The notes: a model not told the origin generated them from the sequence alone. Counted from the stretch's first letter, positions 8,126-18,103 are shown. The stretch: DNA of 45,160 nt from Acidobacteriota bacterium (GCA_031296105.1 JARLGJ010000005.1:1-45160); one strand, 5' to 3'. Numbers and translations are program-made.

Positions 8126-10255
8126 ATGGATTCTACACACGAAGTGGCGGGAGCAGAACAGCACACTTTTCCGCGGCGCTCCACGCTGTGCCGCCGCCTG
8201 CGGCGGATCGCGGCCGAAGCCATGCCCGGCCTGGCCATCGTCATTCTGCTGCTGGTGAACTGCAACCGCTCGCGCGCCGAGAATCCCGGCGAGTCCGCTC
8301 CCGTGGCGGAAACGTACAGCGCTGCGCGCTTCGACCAATATGGCGGCGACCTGGCGCACGGCTGCCAAAGCAACGGTTATTTCCGCTTATATAAGGACGA
8401 GCAGGCCCGGCAGTGGTACTTCTGCACGCCGGAGAATCATCGCTTCTGGATGCAGGCTGTGCAGGTGGTCACGCGCTGGGATGACGCGGTGGACCGCAAG
8501 TACGCCCGCTTTGGTCCCTATGGTTTTTACGCCGGAACGGCCGCGCGCCTGAAGCATCTCGGCTTCAATACCATCGGCGAACTGGCCTCGCCCTCGGCGT
8601 TTCCCGTGGCCACGCAGGGGCGCCGCGACGACGGCAATCCCGAGAAGATGCCGTTCCTTTACAACATGAACCCCACGCGCTACGCCTTTCAGGGCACGGC
8701 CGGATGGGGCTGGTGCAAGGAGCCAGCCTTCGACATCGTGGAAGGTCTCGCACCGGCGTACAAAGGTTGGCGCTCCAGTTTTCCGGATGTGTTTTCTCCC
8801 GCCTGGGCCTGCGCCATACACGCCAGCTTCGCCAACAATCAGGACATCACCGGCGGCATGGCGGCGCTCAACAAAAGCCGCTGGGTCATCGGCGTGCAGT
8901 TCGACGATGCCGACTACATGCAGGGCTTCAAGGCCGGCCCCGAGGGCGGCGACGAATCCAGTCCGCACACCGCTTGGCTGGTTGCCGTCTCCGCGCCCTA
9001 TCGCCGCTACAGCCGCCTGCACGGCGCGCTCTTCGCCAACGATCCAGTGAACCACACCAAGCTGGAGTGGAAGCACTTCCTGCAATCGAAGTATGGCTCC
9101 ATCGCGGCGCTCAACGCGGCCTGGAAGAGCGACTACTCGGCCTGGGATTCTTCCGCCACCGAAGTCGTGCGCGAGCCTTTGCTGAAGGGCGACGGACATC
9201 AGTGGGAGTTCACCGTCAAGCTGAAGCACTCTCCGGTGGATATGAACAGCGTGGGCCTTTACGTGGATCAGCGCCCCGTGGGCGGTGACTGTCCGTGGAC
9301 GGTGAACAACGGTGGCTGCGACCGCGGCTTGCAACCGGGCTGGGGCGTGCTGGCCGGCACCGACTGGGCCAACCTGGACCACGCCACCATTCACTATTCC
9401 ACCGGAGAGTTGAAGATACGCTTTTCGGCCGTGCCTCCGGCGGGCGTCACCGTGTATGCTACCTATCGCTACGGCGGCTGGCCGCGGCAGTCCAGCGGCG
9501 GCCATGGCCTGATGGATGAAGATGGCAGCAGCGCCTGGTGGCCCAGGGACGCCGCGCTGCGCAAGATTGACGGTCCCGTGGCGCAGGATCTTGATGAGTT
9601 CCTCTCGCGCATTGCCGCCCGTTACTTTGAGGTGCTGGATGGCGAGCGCAAAAAGTATTTCGGCAACCACCTGCTCATCGGTCCCGATGCGCTCAGCGTT
9701 TATACCCGCAAGCGCATTTTGGTGGAGGCTGCCAAGCACGTGGATCTGTTCCTGGTCTCCAGCGCCGAACCCGGCGAGTCGCGCACTGCGGCCGCGCGAC
9801 GCATGTACGATGCCGCAGGCGTGCCTATCTATCCTTACATGGTGGGCATCGCCAACGGCGACTCGCCCTATTCCAGCGAGGGCATGAAGGGCTGCGAAAA
9901 GAACGGCTGGAACATGAACTGCAAGCAGACGCAAAGCGGTCGCGGACAGTGGTACAAACAGCAAATCGTCGAGTGGCAAAACAACTTCCGCGGCAGCGAC
10001 GGCTACGGCTTCGTAGTAGGTGTCTCATGGTGGCAACTTACCGACAATCCCGGTGAGAAGACCAACTTCGGACTGGTCTCGCTGAAGGACAACCTCTACG
10101 ACGGCGTGCAGTCCCGTCCCTCTGGCAGCGTGGACGAGCTGGGCATTCCGCGCGGTGGCGAGTCCGGCATCTACGGAGCCTTCACTCCGTGGGTGCAGTT
10201 CTCCAATCAGTGCTGGTGGAAGCCCTCGGCCCCGCTCTGCAAGCCAGCGCCGTAG
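8126..10255 (+). CDS. Exported glycoside-hydrolase-like protein (GH-A TIM-barrel, GH42/GH50/agarase-like)
   Basis: 709 aa from ATG 8126. A hydrophobic signal segment (GLAIVILLLVNC) appears at about residues 36-48, so a start at the in-frame ATG 8222, giving a short conventional signal peptide, is also possible; neither has a clear Shine-Dalgarno sequence. The mature part begins with GYFRLYKDE-x-RQWYFCTPENHRFWMQAVQVV and continues with GFNTIGELASPS, as in agarase-type barrels. LEWKHFLQSKYGSIAALNAAW is the GH42/GH50-like helix, and residues 330-440 look like an inserted beta-sandwich. Late residues include GPDALSVYTRKRILVEAAKHVDLFLVSSAEPGE. Likely polysaccharide-active enzyme outside the cytoplasm, maybe for trimming the product of the neighbouring cluster. 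The catalytic acids cannot be assigned safely, so it may also be non-catalytic. Confidence 0.6.
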   Translation: MDSTHEVAGAEQHTFPRRSTLCRRLRRIAAEAMPGLAIVILLLVNCNRSRAENPGESAPVAETYSAARFDQYGGDLAHGCQSNGYFRLYKDEQARQWYFCTPENHRFWMQAVQVVTRWDDAVDRKYARFGPYGFYAGTAARLKHLGFNTIGELASPSAFPVATQGRRDDGNPEKMPFLYNMNPTRYAFQGTAGWGWCKEPAFDIVEGLAPAYKGWRSSFPDVFSPAWACAIHASFANNQDITGGMAALNKSRWVIGVQFDDADYMQGFKAGPEGGDESSPHTAWLVAVSAPYRRYSRLHGALFANDPVNHTKLEWKHFLQSKYGSIAALNAAWKSDYSAWDSSATEVVREPLLKGDGHQWEFTVKLKHSPVDMNSVGLYVDQRPVGGDCPWTVNNGGCDRGLQPGWGVLAGTDWANLDHATIHYSTGELKIRFSAVPPAGVTVYATYRYGGWPRQSSGGHGLMDEDGSSAWWPRDAALRKIDGPVAQDLDEFLSRIAARYFEVLDGERKKYFGNHLLIGPDALSVYTRKRILVEAAKHVDLFLVSSAEPGESRTAAARRMYDAAGVPIYPYMVGIANGDSPYSSEGMKGCEKNGWNMNCKQTQSGRGQWYKQQIVEWQNNFRGSDGYGFVVGVSWWQLTDNPGEKTNFGLVSLKDNLYDGVQSRPSGSVDELGIPRGGESGIYGAFTPWVQFSNQCWWKPSAPLCKPAP

Positions 10256-10325
10256 GCGGAGTCATTTCGAGAAGCCCGTTCGATGCTCCGCCACAATAAG
10301 CAGCAAGCCCGCGGCGTGCGTTCTA

Positions 10326-10331
10326 TATAAT
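10326..10331 (+). promoter_or_regulatory. Possible -10 element before the flippase gene
   Basis: A perfect TATAAT stands 36 bp before the flippase start. No recognisable -35 is present at 16-18 bp spacing, so this is weak. Confidence 0.25.
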
Positions 10332-10366
10332 GGAACCTTCCCAGGAGCACTGGGGTAGGAGATTCG

Positions 10367-11926
10367 TTGCCCGCGGACGCATCCTCGCCCGACATTGCCG
10401 CGCCCCTTCCCGCCGCCAAGCCGGCTCTGCATGGCGTGCTCTTCAACTGGGCGGGACTGGCGGTGAACACCGTGCTTTCCCTGGTGCTCACGCCCATTCT
10501 TGTGCACGGCCTGGGCGATGCCAACTACGGCATGTGGATGCTGGTGGCCTCGCTGCTCGATTCTTCCTGGCTGCTCGACTTCGGCATGAGGGCCACGGTC
10601 TTTCGCTTTGTGGCGCGCTACAAAGGCGCTGGAGAGCGCGAGGCCTTGAATGAAACCTTCGCCTCCGGTGTGGCCGTCGTACTGGGCTCGGCCGCGGTCA
10701 TCGTGGCGCTTTCCTTCGCCTCCATTTTTGTGTTGCCGGGCTTGTTCTCCATTCCCGCCGGCTCGCGCGAGCTCTTCCGGCAGTTGCTGGTTCTCTCCGG
10801 AACCTCGGTGGCCGCCAGCTTTGTAGCGCAGTTTCTCGGCTCCTACATCTGCGCCTGCCGCCGCTTCGATCTCTACAACCTCATCAGCGCCGGCTTCGGG
10901 CTGCTGCGCGCGGCGTTGATTGTCGCCGTGCTCTACGAAAAGCGCGAAGTGCTCTGGGTGGCCGCCGTCACACTGGTCTCCGCCGTGCTCTCGCTGTTGG
11001 CCAGTGCCTGGCTGGTGCGCCTGGCCGATCCCGCGTTGGAGTTCAGTGTGGCGCGCGTCAGGCGCGAGCAGATCGGCAAGCTGCTCTCCTTCAGCCGCTA
11101 CTCTTTCCTGGCCACCACCGGAGACCAGTTGCGCTTTCTGGTGGATTCCATCGTCATCGGCCGCGTGCTCACCGTGGCTCTCATCACGCCCTTCAACATC
11201 GCCGGCCGCATCGTCACCCTCTTCCGCATGGTGATGGCCGCCCTCGGCTCGCCCTTTGCCGGACGCATGAACGAGCTTGAGGGGCAGGATCATCAGCCCG
11301 AGTTGCGCGAGTACTTTCTGCTCAGCACGCGCATCTGCTCGCTGGCCAGCTTCTTCATCTCTCTACTGCTCTTCCTCAACGGACGCGCCCTCATTCGTCT
11401 CTGGATCGGCGAGTCCTACGCGCAGCAGTCCTTCCCCTTGCTGGCCGTCCTGCTGGCTGGCCACGTGCTCATGCTGGCGCAAAGTCCCGCGGTGGATCTT
11501 TTAATGGCCAAGGGGCACCATCGCCTGCGCGGCTACTGGACGGTGGGCGAGGGCCTCGCCAATCTCGCCCTCAGCATCTATTGGGGGCGCAAATACGGAC
11601 TTATCGGCGTCGCCCTCGGCACAACCGTTCCCATGCTGGCCGTGCAGCTCTTTTTGCAGCCCTGGTACACGTTCTTCAAAATGAAGATGACGGCCGCGCA
11701 GTATTGCCTCAGCGCGCTGACGCGTCCGCTGCTGGCGGCTGCCATCTTCCTCGCCGTGTGGGCCGTTCTGCGCCCGTGGGAGGGCACCGGAACCTGGTTT
11801 GGACTGGGCACCACCTTCACTTGGCAGGCCTTGCTGTGTGCGGCTCTCAGTTGGACCGTGGGAATGCGCGGCGGCGAGCGGGCGCGCGTGGGTGAGAGCC
11901 TGCGCCAGATGCTTTCCCGCGCCTGA
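10367..11926 (+). CDS. Polysaccharide flippase, Wzx/MOP superfamily
   Basis: 519 aa beginning at a TTG codon, chosen because GGTAGGAG lies at ideal spacing and the first membrane helix follows ~20 residues later. The chain is hydrophobic with about 12-14 transmembrane helices. Diagnostic points: LFNWAGLAVNTVLSLVLTPILVHGLG and YGMWMLVASL in helices 1-2, and FSRYSFLATTGDQLRFLVDSIVIG around the middle, the usual Wzx/RfbX lipid-linked oligosaccharide flippase pattern. It would move undecaprenyl-linked repeat units across the inner membrane. It lies between the exported hydrolase (112 bp upstream) and a GT2 glycosyltransferase, on the same strand. Confidence 0.88.
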   Translation: MPADASSPDIAAPLPAAKPALHGVLFNWAGLAVNTVLSLVLTPILVHGLGDANYGMWMLVASLLDSSWLLDFGMRATVFRFVARYKGAGEREALNETFASGVAVVLGSAAVIVALSFASIFVLPGLFSIPAGSRELFRQLLVLSGTSVAASFVAQFLGSYICACRRFDLYNLISAGFGLLRAALIVAVLYEKREVLWVAAVTLVSAVLSLLASAWLVRLADPALEFSVARVRREQIGKLLSFSRYSFLATTGDQLRFLVDSIVIGRVLTVALITPFNIAGRIVTLFRMVMAALGSPFAGRMNELEGQDHQPELREYFLLSTRICSLASFFISLLLFLNGRALIRLWIGESYAQQSFPLLAVLLAGHVLMLAQSPAVDLLMAKGHHRLRGYWTVGEGLANLALSIYWGRKYGLIGVALGTTVPMLAVQLFLQPWYTFFKMKMTAAQYCLSALTRPLLAAAIFLAVWAVLRPWEGTGTWFGLGTTFTWQALLCAALSWTVGMRGGERARVGESLRQMLSRA

Positions 11927-12036
11927 TGCCGCGATAGCCCTTCGTGACCAGCACGGTGCATTCCGCTTGTAAACCTTTGCCCGCCGTTTTCTACTGACGT
12001 ATGCGCCAGCCGGGCGCGCCTGAGCCGAAGATTCGT

Positions 12037-12981
12037 ATGCCGCAGCTTTCCGTCATCATTCCGGCCTACAACGCCGCCGCGTTTCTACCCGCGTGCCTGG
12101 ACTCCGTGCTCGCGAATTCGCCGGGTGTGGAGTTGGAGGTGATCGTCGTCGATGACGGCTCCTCGGACGCCACCCGCGAGGTAGCCGCGCGCTATGGCCA
12201 GCGCATACGCTTCTTCACTCTTCCGCACTGCGGACGTCCCGCCGAGGTTCGTGCCTTCGGCATCGCCCAGGCCACGGCCGAAGTCATCGCCTTCCTCGAT
12301 GCCGATGACGAAGCTCTGCCCGGACGCTTTGCCCGCCAGCTTGCCATCCTCCATTCCACGGGCGCCGGCCTGGTGAGTTGCGATGCGCGCGTGGTGTCGC
12401 CTGAAGGCACGGTGGATTCTCATCTCGATCGCATTGGCCTGCGCCGGTTGTTGCAGGCCGCCCAGCGCCATGGCGTAATCGAGGATTGCTTCGGCCTGCT
12501 CATCCGCACCGGTGGTTTTATCAATGGTGGATTCATGATGGTCCGTCGTGAGGCACTGGCACGCGTGGGCGGCTTCAATCCCGCATTGCGAATCGGCGAA
12601 GACTACGAGCTGGCGCTGCGCCTGTCGGCCGCGGGCAAGGTGGCCGTGGATTTTGAACCCGGCGTGCTGCGCCGCGAGCACGGCGGCAACCTGAGCCTGG
12701 ACTGGCAAAAGCGCTGGCCGGACACGTTGCGTCTTTATGAGCTGCTCATGACCTTTCCCGGGGTGCAGGCACGTCCGGAGCTGATGCGCATCCTGCGCCG
12801 GCGCACCGCCGCCGTCTGCCGCGGACTCGGCTCCTGGATGCTGCGCCAGGGAGACGTGGACGCCGCGCGCCGTTACTGGCGGCAGGGTTCGCGCTTATAC
12901 CGGTTCTCAATCTGCACTTTCTTCGCTATGCTAGGTGGTCTCCCCGGACCCTTTCTGCTTTGGTTACAGGGTCGCCGGTGA
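12037..12981 (+). CDS. Family 2 glycosyltransferase
   Basis: 314 aa from MPQLSVIIPAYNAAAFLP. GT-A motifs: VVDDGSSD (residues 38-44) for the nucleotide, and the metal-binding FLDADDEA with DADD at 88-91. GGFINGGFMMVRREAL and ALRIGEDYELALRL correspond to the acceptor and ED base region. An in-frame ATG at 12001 adds 12 residues without similarity; GAAG before 12037 is a weak ribosome site, so the choice is tentative. A C-terminal amphipathic/hydrophobic tail (FSICTFFAMLGGLPGPFLLWL) may attach it to the membrane. Part of the exopolysaccharide-type cluster with the upstream flippase. Confidence 0.88.
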   Translation: MPQLSVIIPAYNAAAFLPACLDSVLANSPGVELEVIVVDDGSSDATREVAARYGQRIRFFTLPHCGRPAEVRAFGIAQATAEVIAFLDADDEALPGRFARQLAILHSTGAGLVSCDARVVSPEGTVDSHLDRIGLRRLLQAAQRHGVIEDCFGLLIRTGGFINGGFMMVRREALARVGGFNPALRIGEDYELALRLSAAGKVAVDFEPGVLRREHGGNLSLDWQKRWPDTLRLYELLMTFPGVQARPELMRILRRRTAAVCRGLGSWMLRQGDVDAARRYWRQGSRLYRFSICTFFAMLGGLPGPFLLWLQGRR

Positions 12982-13129
12982 GATTGGCCGCGCCGGGGAA
13001 GCGTAGAGATTCGCAAAATTTGCCGCTTCCCAACCGGACAAAAGCGCGTCATCATTTCGTGCGGTAAATTCGCCCCAGCAATCCACACCTGGCACTGCCG
13101 GGACCAACCATGCGAGGCTTCGTTCCACT

Positions 13130-15436
13130 ATGATTCACGAGACCATCCTCCAAACGTTTCCAGCACTCTTCGGTGCCAAGAAGGTTGGCGGCCGCGAACT
13201 GGATGTCGAGCAGACGATTGAAGTCCTCACCCGCGAACTGCGGCCGGCCATCGCGCATTGCCTCAACGCGCGCCGCGTCATTCTTTCTTCGCCGCTGCCG
13301 GTACGCAAAAAGTATGCCTGGCCCGCGTGGGACGAGCGCTATGAAGATCCCGTCGGCGGCCGTCCCTGGACGTATCGCGAAATCGTGCAGGGCATGATCG
13401 ACAATTTCCTCGACCGCCCCTCGCCGCATAGTTGGCGTTTGAATGACGAAGTCCCCATTCCCGCCGACGCGCATCCCCTGCGCAACGCCGGTCTGGAGTT
13501 GACCGGCCCGTGGCACCCTTTGGACATGGCGTTCAACGCTCTCAACAGCGCCGCGCCCATGAACATGCCGGACTTCGAGGACGCCTCGCCAACGCACTTC
13601 CGACCCGAAGGCGCCTCCGTGCGCGAGCCCGTCGCCGTCTTCAGCGCCTTGCAGAATGCCAAGGAAATATTTGAAGAGCAGTGGAAGGATCGCGCCTACG
13701 AGGTGGTAAAGAAGAATAAGACGCGTGCCTATCGCATTGCGCGCGACGCTGCCCAATGGCCCACGCGCTTTGTCCGCCCGCCCAGCATCCACCTGCACTT
13801 CGATCAGGTTCTGGTGGACGGCCAACCCGCGCCGGGTCTGGTCGTGGTGGCCGTGCTGTGGACGCTGAACAACTACGATGCGCTCCAGCGCCTTGGCACC
13901 GGCGTGTACTTCTACATTCCCAAAATGCAGTCGCCGCATGAGGCGCTCATCGTGGAGCGGCTGTTCTCGCGTCTGGAAGGCATGATCGGCATTCCCGCCG
14001 GAACCATCAAGATCAAAATGTTGTATGAGGAAGGCAATGGCGGGCGCACGCTGCCGGCCATTGTATGGACCCTGCGCCGCCGCCTGCTGGGCACCAACGT
14101 GGGCCGCTGGGATTATCTCGGCAGCCTCATTGAAATGTGGAAGGACGATCCCAACGGCATCTTCCCCGATCCGCAGACGGTGGGCATGTCCGCGCCCAAC
14201 ATGATCGCCTACCAGCGCTACAACGCCTTGGTCATGCTGCTGGCCGGGCTCAAGCACGGCGAGTTCACCCAGGGCGCGCCCATCGGCGGCATGGCCGCCG
14301 TCATGATCTATCAGCAGGGCGATACCTACGGACGCGCCCGTTACAACCAGCTTGCATTGCGCGCCATGGCCATCGACAAACTGCGCGAGCGCCTGCTGGG
14401 CTTGATGTTTGTGCCCAGCGAGCCTTTGCCCGCCGGAGTGCCTCCCACGCTGGAGGCCATTCTTGCCGGACAGGTGAAGGGCAAGCTGTATGACGCATAT
14501 CGCCAGAGCTGGGTGGCCAGTCCCGAGACGAGCTACGTGGCCGCCGGCAACAAGCCTTTACGCGCATCGCTCGCCGAACTGCAAGCGCTGCTCGACGCGC
14601 CGCGCCAGACGGTGGACGTGAAAGGCAAGCCCGTGCCCACCGTGGATAGCGGCCTGACCGAGGGTGAGAGTCAGGTGCTGCACTCGCGCGGACTCATCGA
14701 TGCCGCGGGCAAAATTACGCCGCGCGTCATTCCTCCCGAATCGCTCGACGCGCCGGAAAAGTTCCTTTCGCCTGAGTTGTGGGAGTCCATCTACGGCGTG
14801 CCCACGGGCGACGTCACCATCGAGCACATTCAGCACGCGTTCTACATGGCGGCCAACTACGGCTATCAGATCCTCAACGGAAACTTTGCCGCCGCCATCG
14901 ACGATTACGAGCTGCATCTGCGCTTCATGAACGACCTTGCCACCTATCGCATCGACATGTCGTGGCTCTGGACGCTGCTCCGTCACAAGGCCATCATCAC
15001 CAAGGCCGGGCACCTCAAGCACGCACAGCTCACCGAAGACGGCGTGGTGCCGGCGCGCGACGGCGAAGCGGTGAAGGCCGGCACGCCCTTTACCGCCGAG
15101 TTGTTTGCCAAGGTGTTTGAGGCGCACAACGAGTGGACGGCGGCCTTCTTCGCCGAGCAGGACAAGCACGGCGAGCAGGGACGCTTCGACCGCTCCAAGG
15201 CAGCGGTCATCATGGAGCTTTTGCAGAAGCAGTTGCTTTCGCCGCGCTACATCCAGCACAGTGCGCGCGTGCTGTTCGTCGTGGGGCCGGCCGCGCCGGA
15301 GGTGCGCCGTGAAATGCTGGAGGCCATCTTCGATCTCACGCGCGAAGAACTGCGCAAGCGCGTCTCAGCCGGGTCCATCAGTCCGGCGGCCTTGGCCGCG
15401 CACGATTACGTGTTCGACGTTTTTGAAGAGCAATAA
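13130..15436 (+). CDS. Malate synthase, long atypical form
   Basis: 768 aa, well above malate synthase A (about 530) and near malate synthase G in length. The core is A-like: VYFYIPKMQSPHEA, IPAGTIKIKMLYEE, NVGRWDYLGSLIE (R326-W327-D328), and APIGGMAA (GGM at 386-388). Near the C-terminus MNDLATYRIDMSWLWTLLRHK aligns with the EDAATAEISR...WQWI segment that carries the catalytic Asp, making D602 the likely base. About 190 extra N-terminal residues precede the barrel. Reaction: glyoxylate plus acetyl-CoA gives malate in the glyoxylate cycle. Isocitrate lyase is not in the window. The GRWDY context is followed by GSLIEMWKDDPNG, not the usual IFSFIK, so specificity should be regarded as probable only. 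Confidence 0.75.
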   Translation: MIHETILQTFPALFGAKKVGGRELDVEQTIEVLTRELRPAIAHCLNARRVILSSPLPVRKKYAWPAWDERYEDPVGGRPWTYREIVQGMIDNFLDRPSPHSWRLNDEVPIPADAHPLRNAGLELTGPWHPLDMAFNALNSAAPMNMPDFEDASPTHFRPEGASVREPVAVFSALQNAKEIFEEQWKDRAYEVVKKNKTRAYRIARDAAQWPTRFVRPPSIHLHFDQVLVDGQPAPGLVVVAVLWTLNNYDALQRLGTGVYFYIPKMQSPHEALIVERLFSRLEGMIGIPAGTIKIKMLYEEGNGGRTLPAIVWTLRRRLLGTNVGRWDYLGSLIEMWKDDPNGIFPDPQTVGMSAPNMIAYQRYNALVMLLAGLKHGEFTQGAPIGGMAAVMIYQQGDTYGRARYNQLALRAMAIDKLRERLLGLMFVPSEPLPAGVPPTLEAILAGQVKGKLYDAYRQSWVASPETSYVAAGNKPLRASLAELQALLDAPRQTVDVKGKPVPTVDSGLTEGESQVLHSRGLIDAAGKITPRVIPPESLDAPEKFLSPELWESIYGVPTGDVTIEHIQHAFYMAANYGYQILNGNFAAAIDDYELHLRFMNDLATYRIDMSWLWTLLRHKAIITKAGHLKHAQLTEDGVVPARDGEAVKAGTPFTAELFAKVFEAHNEWTAAFFAEQDKHGEQGRFDRSKAAVIMELLQKQLLSPRYIQHSARVLFVVGPAAPEVRREMLEAIFDLTREELRKRVSAGSISPAALAAHDYVFDVFEEQ

Positions 15437-15501
15437 CGCCCGGACGCCGCGCGAGGCGAGGATGTCCCGCGCGGCACTCCGGCGTACAGAGAGGATGCAT
15501 C

Positions 15502-15939
15502 ATGGCAAAGCAACAAGAAGAAGGCGAATTGATCCTGAAACTCTACGAACTGCGCCGCGAGCCCGTCATGCGCACGGCCCGCGACTGGTTTTTCCGTGAT
15601 TTCAATCCGCAGAATATGGATGACGTCACCCGCGCCATGTTCAGCGAGCACAGCGGACACCTGCGCATGGTGATCACCTACTGGGATATGGCCGCGGCTC
15701 TAGTGTTGAACGAAGCCATTGACATGAAGATGTTCAATGACACCAACGGCGAACACATTGGCGTCTTCTCCAAGATCGAACCTCTTATTGAGGAGATACG
15801 CGCCGCCTATTCGCCGCGTTTTGCCCAGAACCTGGAGCGGCTGGTGGATCTCACTCCGGATGGCCGCAAGCTCTCGGCCGCCACCCGCGAACGCTGGGCA
15901 AAACTTGCGCAGCAGATGGCCACCAGCACCGCCAAATAA
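15502..15939 (+). CDS. Conserved-looking hypothetical, possible partner of malate synthase
   Basis: 145 aa, mostly helical, with no recognised domain. Notable stretch: MRTARDWFFRDFNPQNMDDV and SGHLRMVITYWDMAAALV, rich in aromatic and acidic residues. A clear GAGAGG at 7-nt spacing supports ATG 15502. It begins 65 bp after the malate synthase stop on the same strand, and no terminator lies between, so co-transcription is likely. It has no signal peptide or membrane helix. Function unknown. Confidence 0.75.
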   Translation: MAKQQEEGELILKLYELRREPVMRTARDWFFRDFNPQNMDDVTRAMFSEHSGHLRMVITYWDMAAALVLNEAIDMKMFNDTNGEHIGVFSKIEPLIEEIRAAYSPRFAQNLERLVDLTPDGRKLSAATRERWAKLAQQMATSTAK

Positions 15940-15942
15940 GCA

Positions 15943-15997
15943 AACGCCGCGGGCGTTTTGTGCGTCACGTTTCTGGCACAAAGAATCCCGCGGCGTT
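15943..15997 (+). terminator. Intrinsic terminator with nested inverted repeat
   Basis: AACGCC-GCG-GGCGTT-TTG is a compact terminator directly after the stop codon of the small gene. The same bases also form the left half of a larger perfect 11-bp repeat (AACGCCGCGGG at 15943-15953, CCCGCGGCGTT at 15987-15997) enclosing TTTGTGC/GCACAAA (15957-15963, 15976-15982). Two alternative folds are thus possible. The rest of the 304-bp gap to 16243 holds no gene that I can see. Confidence 0.55.
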
Positions 15998-16243
15998 CTT
16001 CCTCTGCATTTGACTGCCCCAGTCTGCCTTCTCGGGATTTCCTGGCAGGCTTTTCCGATCTGAAACTCATTCCTCCCCACCCAATCCAGTCGAATAGAGT
16101 TGTTGCCGGGCCTGCCGATATCCAAGATAGCCGCACACGCCCGGCTGTGCCCGGAGCTGACGGCGAACGTGAGCGAGACCAGCAGGTTTGCCGCCTACGA
16201 CCTGCAAGGGCTTGCCCGGCGTTCTTCAAGAATGGAGTCCATC

Positions 16244-17956
16244 ATGCGCTTTACGGTCGGGAAGAAGCTCGCCGGGGGCTTCGGGGTGGTGTTTGTTCTC
16301 TTGTTTCTTACGGCCGGCATTAGTTATAGAAAGCTGGAGCAGCTCGGGGAGGCGCAGGAGGTTCTGACGCAGAAGAGCCTGCCCATGCTGTTGACCTGTT
16401 GGAATATGCGCTCGGCCAACAATCGAATTCTGGCGGACACCTTCGGCTATCTTCTCAGCTCCGGAGATCCCGCCCAGGCCGAGCCTTTCCACAAGGATTT
16501 GCAGGGCATAATCCAGCGCTCTTTGCGCTCGCTGGAAGTGCTCAAGCAGAACTCCGCGGAAATGGATGACGCCAGCCGGCAGAATCTGGACTCGCTGGAG
16601 CGGGACATCAATGCACTGGTGGCAACTCTGAAAGGTTTTGACACCGCGCATGCAGCGAATATGAACGTAGAACAGGCTGTCTATGAGTCGTTGCCGCGGA
16701 TGTTGCCGCTCTCGGTTCGCATTCGCAAGAGTTCCGCGAGTATTGGGGATGCCATGCAACGCTCCATGGAAGCGTCACGTGATCGCATGGTAGCCGCCCG
16801 CCGTCAGGCAGAGTGGATGTTGTGGAGCAGTGCGATTTCCGCCTGTCTCATCGGTTCCATTTTCGCCGCGGTCCTGGGCCGCGCGATTTCTCATTCCGTG
16901 CAGATGGTTGCTCTCCGTGCGCAGCACATCGCCCGCGGCGATTTGCGGGGCCAGCCGTTGCCAGTTTCCAGCCAGGATGAACTGGGCGACCTGGCGGAAT
17001 GCGTCAATAGCATGCAAAGCGCACTGAGGGAGGTCATCCAGGCCATGGGCGAGCACGCACAGAGCGTCGTTGCTGCCAGCCAGGAGACAGCCGCGGCCTC
17101 CGTCGAGGTGGCCAACGGGGCCACCGCGCAGCGTGACCAGACGCAGCAGGTTGCCACCGCCATGCATGAGATGAACGCCACCGTGGTCGAAGTCTCTCAC
17201 CACTCCAGCGGCGCGGCCAATACCGCGCAGGAAGCGGCGGCCGCAGCCGGTAATGGCGGAAAGATCCTCGAAGAGGCTCTCGCCAGCATCCGCATCATCT
17301 CCAGCAATGTAAGCTCCAGCGCACAACAGGTGGAGGAACTCGGCAAGCAATCCGATCGCATCGGCCAGGTCATCGCCGTGATTGACGATATTGCCGATCA
17401 AACCAACCTGCTGGCGTTGAATGCCGCCATCGAGGCGGCGCGCGCCGGTGAGCAGGGCCGCGGTTTCGCCGTGGTGGCCGACGAGGTGCGCAAGTTGGCC
17501 GAGCGCACCACCACCGCCACCAAGGAGATTGCCGACATGATCTCCGGCGTGCAGCAGCAGACGCGCAGTGCCGTGGACGACATGCGTCTGGGCACCAAAC
17601 AACTCGGCGACGGCGTGGACAGCACCTCCCGGGCGGCCAATTCCATCGACGAGATCATCGGCGCCGCCCGCCGCGTGGGCGACATGATCTCGCAGATTGC
17701 CACGGCCGCCACCCAGCAGGCCGTCACCGTCGAACAGATCAACCGCAACGTCGAGCGCATCAACGCCATTGCCGGCGGTGCCGCCGACAGCGCCGGCAAG
17801 GCCGCGCACGCCTCCGGAAACCTGGAAGACCTGGCGACGCAGATGCAAAAGTTGCTGGAGCATTTCCAATGGGAACAGCAGGTTCCTGCGCAGTGGAATG
17901 CTCCGCCCGCGAAGCTGGACGCCCGGGACGATCATCGCGTGCTCCGCCTTCAGTAA
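16244..17956 (+). CDS. Methyl-accepting chemotaxis protein
   Basis: 570 aa. [22 protein letters not shown] forms TM1 (about 9-28), followed by a four-helix-bundle periplasmic sensor (35-190) of the 4HB_MCP type, TM2 at 192-213, a HAMP domain (214-266) and a cytoplasmic coiled coil. The signalling tip reads [46 protein letters not shown] from about residue 377, the universal MCP hairpin. The ATG at 16244 is preceded by GGAG at 6-nt spacing and gives the normal short N-terminus; the ATG 12 bp earlier is possible. No NWETF-like CheR tether is at the C-terminus. No che genes are nearby, so it is an orphan receptor. Confidence 0.95.
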   Translation: MRFTVGKKLAGGFGVVFVLLFLTAGISYRKLEQLGEAQEVLTQKSLPMLLTCWNMRSANNRILADTFGYLLSSGDPAQAEPFHKDLQGIIQRSLRSLEVLKQNSAEMDDASRQNLDSLERDINALVATLKGFDTAHAANMNVEQAVYESLPRMLPLSVRIRKSSASIGDAMQRSMEASRDRMVAARRQAEWMLWSSAISACLIGSIFAAVLGRAISHSVQMVALRAQHIARGDLRGQPLPVSSQDELGDLAECVNSMQSALREVIQAMGEHAQSVVAASQETAAASVEVANGATAQRDQTQQVATAMHEMNATVVEVSHHSSGAANTAQEAAAAAGNGGKILEEALASIRIISSNVSSSAQQVEELGKQSDRIGQVIAVIDDIADQTNLLALNAAIEAARAGEQGRGFAVVADEVRKLAERTTTATKEIADMISGVQQQTRSAVDDMRLGTKQLGDGVDSTSRAANSIDEIIGAARRVGDMISQIATAATQQAVTVEQINRNVERINAIAGGAADSAGKAAHASGNLEDLATQMQKLLEHFQWEQQVPAQWNAPPAKLDARDDHRVLRLQ

Positions 17957-17958
17957 TC

Positions 17959-17999
17959 AAGCGCCGTGCCGCCGCCGTGCGTCATGGCGCGCTTATTTT
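17959..17999 (+). terminator. Weak terminator candidate after the MCP gene
   Basis: AAGCGC (17959-17964) and GCGCTT (17989-17994) are followed by ATTTTG. The long loop makes this uncertain. Confidence 0.3.
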
Positions 18000-18103
18000 G
18001 CCCGTCGCGGCCGGAACCACGCGCTGTCTGGCATCCAATCCTTTCACCCTCCCCGGTAATCTGCTACATTGATGCAATCGTTCAATCAAAGAAGGCTTCT
18101 GCT

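Noticed and set aside
8387..9979. Minus-strand frame of 530 codons opposite the glycoside-hydrolase-like gene.
   Set aside because: Antisense of a gene with coherent family motifs and signal peptide.
12996..13031. GGGAAGCG/CGCTTCCC hairpin between the GT2 and malate synthase genes.
   Set aside because: 20-nt loop and no U-tract, so a terminator is not supported.
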